Source of the DNA: Sphingomonas kyeonggiensis
GTDB lineage: Bacteria > Pseudomonadota > Alphaproteobacteria > Sphingomonadales > Sphingomonadaceae
Assembly (NCBI RefSeq): GCF_030812785.1
Contig: NZ_JAUSTJ010000002.1
Span: 1,488,001 to 1,552,000 of the forward strand
Direction: 5' to 3'
DNA length: 64,000 nucleotides
Below are positions 57,622-64,000 of this stretch, piece by piece; positions within the stretch are counted from its first letter, which is position 1, and the number at the start of each line of letters is the position of its first letter. The position numbers were made by a program, and so were the translations under genes. A model generated the notes under the pieces. The model had not been told where the DNA came from, did not search any database, and worked only from the letters and a program-made list of their open reading frames with translations.

Positions 57622-57754
57622 GGAAGCTCTGAACGGTTCCCTTCCGGCAGAATCCCTCCGTTTGAATGTGGACCAACCGGGTTTGACCGGATAGTTGCTT
57701 TCCGAAGGCGCGATGCGGGGCAACGCAGCAGATTCGCGCCCGTAGGGGGTAGGT

Positions 57755-57991
57755 TTGCGTTATCTGAAGCAGCTGGCTCTGCCGATCACCTTCGCCGTGC
57801 TCGGTATTACGATCTTGTCGGCGACGGCGTCATCGCCGCCCATGAACGAGCCGGTCAACTACAGCTACGACGAACTCGGCCGGCTGGTGAAGGTCGAGAG
57901 CAGCGGCAGCGTGAACAACAACGTCATCTCGAACTACGCCTATGACAAGGCGGGTAACCGGACCAACGTGAAGGTGACGGGCGCACCCTGA
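57755..57991 (+). CDS. Small exported YD-repeat (RHS) protein
   Basis: The 78-residue product starts at TTG after the strong ribosome site TAGGGGGTAGG. A signal peptide (MRYLKQLALPITFAVLGITILSATA) is followed by two YD repeats (NYSYDELGRLVKVE and NYAYDKAGNRTNVK). It is the first gene of the RHS cluster. It may be a free partner of the large RHS shell or the result of duplication of a single repeat. Confidence 0.75.
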   Translation: MRYLKQLALPITFAVLGITILSATASSPPMNEPVNYSYDELGRLVKVESSGSVNNNVISNYAYDKAGNRTNVKVTGAP

Positions 57992-58208
57992 TTGGGGTCG
58001 CCGCCGTCTTTCCGCTGGACGGGAGTCCACGCGAAGTCAGGGCGCGCCTGCGCGCTGGGTAATTCATCACTCCGCTCCGTGACGAACTACTCCCATTGGG
58101 CGGATTTCGCCCCCGATGGCATAGGGGATCAGCTGGACGGGGCCGGATCGCCTAGAAGCTTACATCCAACGAGGACGGGCTGTGGGAAGCAATTTTGAGG
58201 GGGTATTG

Positions 58209-60197
58209 GTGCGCGTTTCGTTCTGGAAATCCGTGACAGCTACGGTGCTCGGCCTGCTTGCGAGCCTGACCTTTGCTGCGCCGGGATGGGCGCAGGGTCC
58301 CACGCAGCTTCTGAGCGCCCCTCCTGCCGAGAAATACGCGGTCAGCCCCGGCGGGGTTGATATGAGAACCGGCACCTACGCTTCCCAGTCGGACGATCTG
58401 TCGATCGGGTCCGCCGCCGGGGATTCCGTTCTGAAACTGACGAGAATTCTTGGCTATCTGGTCGTCGGACACAACAACCCGTTCGGGAATTTCTCCAGCA
58501 ACTGGGACATCATGCTGACCCAGAAGCGGATCAACATCGACCAGGGCACGACAGACGATCACAGCGGCGTCGACTATCAGGTCAGTGTTCGTTTCGGGGG
58601 GCGGTCACAGACCTTCAGGGCCTATTCGACCATCGGCTTTACGGTCTCTTCCCTGGCTGGTTACGCCGACCTCGCCTATACCGGCGACCGCGACGCTGGT
58701 TCCGCCATTTACACCTATACGGCCGGCGACGGTACCAAAGTCGTATTTCGAGCCCCCAATGGATACGACTGCTCCGCACAGGTTCTGTGTGCCTATGCGT
58801 CCTACGTTCTGATGCCCGATGGCACCAAGTACACGCTCAACTATGAGAACCCGAGCCCAGGGACGCTTAACGCCGTTCGTCTCAAAAGCGTGGCCAGCAA
58901 TCGCGGGTACGCCTTGCTCTTCGAATATGGCGGGGGCGGCAACACCGTCACCAAGGCCTGCGCGCTCAACCTTGCGCGGGCGCAGGTGTCGTTGAGCGGC
59001 TCATGCCCCAGCGGCGTTCCGGCCAGCTCGTATAGCTATACGAGCCTGAACGGTACTCGCCTTTCGTCCGTCACCGACGCAGCTAACGGCATATGGTCCT
59101 TCTCCTATGCCGGGGGCGGCTCGAGCATGACGATGGGTTTCATCAAGCCCGGAGCAAGCGCGCCGTGGCTCACCAACACCATCGGTTTCGGGTCGGATAT
59201 CGATACCGTCCCCATCGAAGTCATTGGCGGCCAGAGCTTCGCGGACGGCCGCAGCTATTCCTATAGCTATGTCAACTCGCCCCAGACAAAGGCGAGCGAG
59301 CCACTGGTCATCGCGGGGGGAAGCTTTACCGACAATCTCGGCCGTACTTCGACGGTCGCCTATGACTTCCCGATTATGCCGGGCACAGGCTATCTAGAGA
59401 GATGCCATAGTCAGGGCTGTCCTTGGTACAACGTCCCCGACGATGGCTCCGCTCCCAACTATTACCAGCAGACATCCGATCCGGCGACGATCACCGACCC
59501 GCTGGGCCGCACGACGATCAACAACTTCTGCGATCCCAATGCGGCAGCCGGCTATCCCGTCACCTGGCAAAACCGTTGCCTTGTATCGCTCCTGCAATGG
59601 ACGCAGGATCCGGAAGGCGGAAAGACCTACTTTACGTGGGATCTGGCTAATCGGAACGTCACGTCGATCCGCAAGGTCGCCAAACCGGGCTCTGGCCTCG
59701 CCGATATCACAACCTCTGCGACATATAGCTGCGCCTCTCGCCCGTCCTGTGCGAAGCCGACCTCGACTACCGACGCCCGTGGGAACGTGACAAACTATAC
59801 CTATGATGCGACGCATGGCGGCGTTCTGTCGGAGATGGGCCCGGCACCTTCCACGGGAGCCGCGCGACCGCTGAAGCTGTACACCTATGTCCAGAAATAC
59901 GCATATCTCTTGAGCGGCGGATCGCTGGTTCCCGCCGCGTCGCCGGTCTGGTTGCCGGCCAGTATGACCGAATGCCAGACGGCGGCGGGGTCCAGTACGG
60001 CAGCGTGCGACGGAGCGGCTCCACAGCGGATCACGGCATATGAGTACGGCGCCGATGGAACCGCAGACAATCTCCTGCCGCGAGGCCAGACGATCACCGC
60101 AGACGGCACCACGCTCCGCAGTTGCTACGGGTACGACGCGCTTGGGAACAAGATCTGGGAAACGAGCCCGCGAGCCGGGCTGACGGCGTGCAACTGA
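58209..60197 (+). CDS. RHS protein, N-terminal portion, with its own signal peptide
   Basis: The 662-residue product starts at the GTG five bases after GAGGGGG (a TTG just before it and a GTG at 58182 are alternatives). The signal peptide MRVSFWKSVTATVLGL continues to a cleavage site near PGWAQ. The mature part has YD-like beta-strand repeats throughout (FTDNLGRTSTVAYD, VTDAANGIWSFSY, YGYDALGNKIWETS at the end) but no RHS core and no C-terminal toxin. It looks like the N-terminal half of a wrapped RHS cocoon whose other half is the next gene, 11 bases on. Confidence 0.85.
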   Translation: MRVSFWKSVTATVLGLLASLTFAAPGWAQGPTQLLSAPPAEKYAVSPGGVDMRTGTYASQSDDLSIGSAAGDSVLKLTRILGYLVVGHNNPFGNFSSNWDIMLTQKRINIDQGTTDDHSGVDYQVSVRFGGRSQTFRAYSTIGFTVSSLAGYADLAYTGDRDAGSAIYTYTAGDGTKVVFRAPNGYDCSAQVLCAYASYVLMPDGTKYTLNYENPSPGTLNAVRLKSVASNRGYALLFEYGGGGNTVTKACALNLARAQVSLSGSCPSGVPASSYSYTSLNGTRLSSVTDAANGIWSFSYAGGGSSMTMGFIKPGASAPWLTNTIGFGSDIDTVPIEVIGGQSFADGRSYSYSYVNSPQTKASEPLVIAGGSFTDNLGRTSTVAYDFPIMPGTGYLERCHSQGCPWYNVPDDGSAPNYYQQTSDPATITDPLGRTTINNFCDPNAAAGYPVTWQNRCLVSLLQWTQDPEGGKTYFTWDLANRNVTSIRKVAKPGSGLADITTSATYSCASRPSCAKPTSTTDARGNVTNYTYDATHGGVLSEMGPAPSTGAARPLKLYTYVQKYAYLLSGGSLVPAASPVWLPASMTECQTAAGSSTAACDGAAPQRITAYEYGADGTADNLLPRGQTITADGTTLRSCYGYDALGNKIWETSPRAGLTACN

Positions 60198-60208
60198 AGG
60201 GGGACGGC

Positions 60209-62854
60209 ATGAACCGCATTCTGCTGGGGCTGCTGGCCTCATCGACATTTGTGCCGGCGGCGGCTTTTGCCCAGGCGGCACCGTCCGACTTCACCAGCGC
60301 GACGCGCTATGACGTCGAACGAAGGGTCACTGGCGCGATCGGCCCAGATCCGGATGGGTCTGGGCCGCTGCACCACATGGCGGTACGGAACAGCTATGAT
60401 AGTGCCGGCCGGTTAGTAAAAGTTGAGAAGGGCCAGCTTTTAAATTGGCAATCCGAAGACGTCGCCCCTGCCTCTTGGTCCGACTTCACCGTTTATCAAT
60501 CGATTGAGACGACCTATGACGCAATGGACCGCAAGCTGGTCGAACAGGTTCGCGAAGGCGCTGCCGGCACCATCTATCAGCTGACCCAGTACAGCTATGA
60601 CGCATCAGGTAGGCTGGAATGCACCGCGGTGCGGATGAATCCAACGGTCTATGGTTCGCTGCCCGCCAGCGCCTGCACTCTGGGAACAGCTGGAACCCAA
60701 GGTAATGACCGGATTACCAAGAACATATACGACGCAGCGGGCCAGTTGCTGCAAGTGCGTAAGGCCGTGGGGACGGGCCGCGAGCAGGCCTATGTCACCT
60801 ATGGCTACACGACGAACGGCAAGCAGGAATATGTGGTCGACGCCAACGGCAACAAGGCGAGGCTGGTTTACGACGGGCATGACCGCCAGGTGCAGTGGCA
60901 GTTTCCCTCAGCGGGCACGCCCAGTGCCTATGACGGCTCGACACCGGCCAATGCGCTGGCGACCGCAGGGTCGGTCAACACCAATGACTATGAAGCCTAT
61001 GGTTATGACGCCAATGGCAACCGCACTTCCTTGAGGAAGCGGGACGGGCGCAGCTTCACCTATGGCTATGACGCGCTCAACCGGATGACGTCGAAGATCG
61101 TGCCGGATGCGTGCGTGGCGGGCTATGCCTGTACCAATGTGCCCGCCGCAATGACACGCGACGTCTATTACAGCTATGATCTGCGGGGCATGCAAACGGC
61201 GGCGCGGTTCGACAGCGTCAGCGGCGTCGACGCAGTGACTAACGCCTATGATGGTTTTGGCCGCCTTGGCTCCAGCACCATCAGCATGGGCGGCTTCAGT
61301 GCGAGCGTGGGATATGCCTATGACGCCGATGGAAATCGCACGCGCCTGACTTATCCCGACGGGCAGTTTGCCGGCTATCACTATGACGGTCTGGGGCGCC
61401 TGGACACGGCGGGGGTGAACGCTGCGTCAGGCCTTGTAGCGCGCTATTACAATGCCGAGGGTCAACTGGCGCTTGGCCTCTCCGGCAGTTGGACCAATTA
61501 TTTCTACGATGGCGTTGGGCGTCTCACCGCGCTGAATGAAACGCTGGTAGGTGGTACTGGAAGTGTAAACTCGGGTCTGGCCTACAGCCCAGCGGGGCAG
61601 ATTATCAGGAGGACACGCTCAAATGACGCCTATGCCTATGCAGGGTATGCGAGCGTGGATCGCGCCTATACGGTCAACGGACTCAATCAATATGGTTCGG
61701 CGGGCGCGGTCGTCTTCGGCTATGATTCGAACGGCAACCTGGCGGCGAGTGGCAGTACAGCATATACCTATGACGCCGAGAACCGGCTGGTCGCAGCCTC
61801 TTCGGGGGCCAATCTGATCTACGATCCGCTCGGACGGCTGTTCCAGACCTCCACAGGAGGAGCCGGGGTTACCCGTTTCCTCTATGCCGGCGACGAACTG
61901 GTCGCGGAGTATGACGGCTCGAATACTATGCTCCGTCGCCATATCCACGGACCAGGCGAAGACGATCCGCTGGCATCATTCGACGGTCCTGCGCTGGGTG
62001 GGACCTGGTCGAATGCCCGCCTGCCCAAGCCCGATCACCAAGGCTCGATCGTACTATGGACCAATTGGAACGGGGCGCTGGCGGCGATCAACAGCTACGA
62101 TGAGTACGGCGTTCCCGCGACAGGAAATACGGGGCGCTTTCAATATACCGGCCAGGCATGGATCCCCGAGCTTGGCATGTACTACTACAAGGCTCGCATC
62201 TACTCTCCTACGCTCGGACGCTTCCTGCAAACCGATCCCGTCGGATACAAAGATCAGACGAACCTGTATGCATATGTTGGAAACGACCCATTAAATCGGA
62301 ATGACCCAACAGGCCTTTCTGATGTGCAACTTTTTGGCACAGGCGACGAAGAGAGTAGAACTTGGAAGTATATTACGGACCATATTTGGGTGAAGAATTT
62401 CTACGTCATCTCTGGGCACGGTCTTTCCCATAAAGGAATTTTTGATCAACCCAATACAGAATTCCTTACCCCTGAAGCACTTCATCAAAAAGTTTTATCT
62501 AAGGATGATTATACGCCTGGTAGAACAATAATTCTTATTTCATGCTCACTTGGTGCTAAATCCAGAACTGCAAGCCCGTATTCTCAAGTAAGCTTCGCTG
62601 CCCAAACAGCGAAAGCTTTTAAAGCGACAGTCATTGCCGCAAATAATGATGTCAAAAGCAGCCTGAGGGGGAATATTATCACCGCCAGAGTTGAGGCAGA
62701 CGGAGGTGGATTTTTTGCATTTCACAAAGACGGCTCTGTGACTGCCCTTGGAAACAGGATGAGAATTGATAATAAAAAAGGAGAAGTTTCATTTTATTCT
62801 GAGGCCCCAACGGGAACAAGAATTCGCCAGATTGTAACGAAAAAGATTGAATAA
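60209..62854 (+). CDS. RHS repeat-associated core protein with caspase-like C-terminal tip
   Basis: The 881-residue product has a signal peptide (MNRILLGLLASSTFVPAAAFAQ), about 25 YD repeats, and the RHS core ending in YVGNDPLNRNDPTGL (residue 703). The 178-residue tip (from base 62318) is sharply more A+T-rich. It has two strand-plus-catalytic motifs: FYVISGHG (His737) and TIILISCSLG (Cys779). Their spacing resembles clan CD cysteine peptidases (caspase, MARTX CPD, C80). RHS tips of this kind are polymorphic toxins released from the shell. A cytotoxic protease is inferred, not shown. Confidence 0.85.
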   Translation: MNRILLGLLASSTFVPAAAFAQAAPSDFTSATRYDVERRVTGAIGPDPDGSGPLHHMAVRNSYDSAGRLVKVEKGQLLNWQSEDVAPASWSDFTVYQSIETTYDAMDRKLVEQVREGAAGTIYQLTQYSYDASGRLECTAVRMNPTVYGSLPASACTLGTAGTQGNDRITKNIYDAAGQLLQVRKAVGTGREQAYVTYGYTTNGKQEYVVDANGNKARLVYDGHDRQVQWQFPSAGTPSAYDGSTPANALATAGSVNTNDYEAYGYDANGNRTSLRKRDGRSFTYGYDALNRMTSKIVPDACVAGYACTNVPAAMTRDVYYSYDLRGMQTAARFDSVSGVDAVTNAYDGFGRLGSSTISMGGFSASVGYAYDADGNRTRLTYPDGQFAGYHYDGLGRLDTAGVNAASGLVARYYNAEGQLALGLSGSWTNYFYDGVGRLTALNETLVGGTGSVNSGLAYSPAGQIIRRTRSNDAYAYAGYASVDRAYTVNGLNQYGSAGAVVFGYDSNGNLAASGSTAYTYDAENRLVAASSGANLIYDPLGRLFQTSTGGAGVTRFLYAGDELVAEYDGSNTMLRRHIHGPGEDDPLASFDGPALGGTWSNARLPKPDHQGSIVLWTNWNGALAAINSYDEYGVPATGNTGRFQYTGQAWIPELGMYYYKARIYSPTLGRFLQTDPVGYKDQTNLYAYVGNDPLNRNDPTGLSDVQLFGTGDEESRTWKYITDHIWVKNFYVISGHGLSHKGIFDQPNTEFLTPEALHQKVLSKDDYTPGRTIILISCSLGAKSRTASPYSQVSFAAQTAKAFKATVIAANNDVKSSLRGNIITARVEADGGGFFAFHKDGSVTALGNRMRIDNKKGEVSFYSEAPTGTRIRQIVTKKIE

Positions 62855-62867
62855 TAGGAGGACCAAA

Positions 62868-63359
62868 ATGAAAATATTATTTGGTCGCTTAGCCTTAATA
62901 GCTTTTGGCGCGCTTACAGGGTGGACAATTGCTTTCCTATTAATTGTGCAACAGGCGCCTAACAATAAGACTACGGCGGAACACTCCTATTTGAAAAAAA
63001 ATATTATACACAATAATATTTCTATCGATGAACAAATGGCTTTGCGAGGCGACATGGCACGTTCAACAAAAATAGTTGAGCGACTAATTTTGTGCCAACG
63101 GTCTAGTCGAAATAGCGCTGAAGATTGCATTAGAGAGATGGATTATTGGAGCCATATCGATGGCGAAAACGGTTCCGCTGCGGGCGCATCTGCGCTGTAT
63201 CAAAGTTTGTTGGGCTCCAATGACTGCAGAGATATAAATAGATCAATATTTTGGTGGAAAAATATAATAAAAACCAGCTCCCAGCCCAATATATGGAATG
63301 GCGAAATTGATAAGATAAACAATCTCTTAAAGAAATGCGGGAGCATTCCATTAGATTAA
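62868..63359 (+). CDS. Small membrane-anchored protein, candidate immunity protein for the RHS tip
   Basis: The 163-residue protein starts at the ATG after a perfect TAGGAGG ribosome site, 13 bases after the RHS stop. It has one N-terminal membrane segment (LFGRLALIAFGALTGWTIAF and on, about 5-28) and a soluble part with four cysteines (ILCQRS, DCIREM, DCRDIN, KKCGSI), presumably periplasmic. It shares the low G+C of the RHS tip, unlike everything else around. Gene order and composition make it the likely immunity partner; the family is not recognised. Confidence 0.7.
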   Translation: MKILFGRLALIAFGALTGWTIAFLLIVQQAPNNKTTAEHSYLKKNIIHNNISIDEQMALRGDMARSTKIVERLILCQRSSRNSAEDCIREMDYWSHIDGENGSAAGASALYQSLLGSNDCRDINRSIFWWKNIIKTSSQPNIWNGEIDKINNLLKKCGSIPLD

Positions 63360-63420
63360 TTTTGCAACTCAATCCCCTTCGGCGTCTATCAGAAAAAATT
63401 CTGATCGGCGATTGGGCGAT

Positions 63421-63714
63421 TGCGTTGTGACCGTAAGCAACCGGCAGTTATATGTGAAACGTCCGGGCGAGACCGAGACTCTGGGCGGCGGCGTCGAACG
63501 ACATGTGGCATCTGGACTCGACACTGCGACGCTCGACCGCCTTGCACGTCAGATCGCCACCCTCTCATGTCAGGGAATCAGCCGCGAGCATCCACCGGTC
63601 CGACAGCCTGCCCGACGGCTCGCGCATCCGGATTGCCGCCGCCGGCAACACACGGACCGATGGCGCTGGCGGTCGGCGTGCACATCTCGTCGGACCTGCG
63701 GTTGGAAGACTTAG
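63421..63714 (+). pseudogene. Decayed virB11 (T4SS ATPase) fragment
   Basis: Three frames together give a VirB11 N-terminal domain: RQLYVKRPGETETLGGGVER and LDRLARQIATLSCQGISREH in one frame (to about 63594), then SDSLPDGSRIRIAA in a second (about 63602-63643), then PPATHGPMALAVGVHISSDL and RLEDLG in a third (to 63714). Intact VirB11 proteins run through these segments in one frame, so at least two frameshifts are present. The ATPase domain with the Walker motifs is missing altogether. It shows that the element once carried a type IV secretion system. Confidence 0.75.
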
Positions 63715-63906
63715 GCATGAATGCTCCCGATTGAGATCGCATTGTTTTGGCTTCCAAAGCAACGGGTTCACTGATTCAGCGTCGGCATGAGCCGATATGA
63801 TCTCCGCAATTTGGGCGAAAGCGATCTTCCATACAGACCGGACTGAGTGGCCGTTATCGGGGTTCTCGGGCCAAAAGCTGACTGCCCGCGGTCGGCCGAA
63901 GAGCGG

Positions 63907-64000
63907 TCATACCTTCTTCGCGAGATACTCGGCCCATTTTGCCATCAGTGTTCGGCGCTTCTCGAAAAAGTCCGTCCGACGGTATGCCGCTTCGACGGCG
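63907..64000 (-). CDS. Tyrosine-type integrase (P4 family), C-terminal end
   Basis: On the minus strand the window edge encodes AVEAAYRRTDFFEKRRTLMA followed by KWAEYLAKKV and a stop. The AYxRxDxxEKRRxLMxxWAxY pattern is the usual C-terminus of P4-type site-specific integrases. The gene continues beyond base 64000, so its catalytic residues cannot be checked. It is the only integrase evidence in the window. Confidence 0.75.
   Translation of the reverse strand, partial: AVEAAYRRTDFFEKRRTLMAKWAEYLAKKV

Larger units (their letters stand above)
48956..64000. mobile_element. Remnant of an integrative conjugative/mobilizable element
   Basis: The stretch from traA to the window end is a set of transfer and partition genes (traA, oriT, traC, traD, mucR, parB, alpA) plus cargo (nuclease, MNT-HEPN protein, RHS system), a decayed virB11 and a P4-type integrase end. 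No coupling protein (VirD4/TraG) and no intact mating-pair genes are seen, so it is either truncated or needs help in trans. The left end could lie near the 27-bp repeat or at the tRNA; the right end is outside the window. Confidence 0.65.

Overview
The window looks like the chromosome of a Sphingomonas-type alphaproteobacterium (Sphingomonadales). Supporting points are the high G+C coding bias, the chvG-hprK-rapZ-EIIA-HPr cluster typical of Alphaproteobacteria, and an intergenic landscape full of long palindromic repeats. The accessory genes are also familiar from sphingomonad mobile elements: Ti-type TraA/TraC/TraD, a Ros/MucR regulator, a ParB-like protein, AlpA and RHS proteins.

Bases 1-42,976 read as backbone. 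In order they hold: the envelope-sensor/PTS-Ntr cluster (1-2,555); an RNA methyltransferase, a META-domain protein, a TPR protein and RmuC; peptide deformylase and RecR facing fmt-truA; an operon of ilvD, a small lipoprotein, nnr and an Fe-S RNA methyltransferase; a run with an enoyl-CoA hydratase homologue, an N-formylglutamate amidohydrolase homologue, ETF-ubiquinone oxidoreductase, a TPR protein and ispE; a cysteine-less uracil-DNA-glycosylase-like protein, a lytic transglycosylase and moaB; a radical SAM protein; a secreted SGNH-esterase/NodB-deacetylase fusion with a LacI-type operator; an M1 aminopeptidase; an acyl-CoA ligase; dnaE; a MraZ-like protein away from any visible cell-division cluster; and gyrA. 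At least a dozen nested palindromic repeats, belonging to several families, sit between these genes, often where transcripts converge. A tRNA-Glu(CTC) gene with its own promoter ends the backbone.

Bases 43,000-64,000 are accessory. Just after the tRNA is a two-gene Gabija-like defence operon (OLD-family ATPase/TOPRIM nuclease plus UvrD-like helicase). A LysR regulator/ferredoxin pair follows, flanked by two copies of a 27-bp repeat. Next is what remains of a conjugative or mobilizable element: traA facing traC-traD with an oriT-like nic site between them, mucR, a secreted nuclease, an MNT-HEPN fusion protein, parB, a 183-bp block of nested inverted repeats, and alpA. The element carries an RHS cargo: a short YD-repeat protein and two large RHS proteins, each with its own signal peptide. 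The last ends in an A+T-rich tip with a caspase-like His/Cys pattern and is followed by a small membrane protein that is a candidate immunity gene. A frameshifted virB11 fragment and the end of a P4-type integrase close the window. None of the backbone palindromic repeats was seen after the tRNA.

The most interesting items are the split RHS system with its caspase-like tip and partner gene, the structured element next to parB, the oriT, the HPr kinase homologue that has lost its P-loop, and the operator-linked esterase/deacetylase fusion. All calls come from reading the sequence; no database searches were run.
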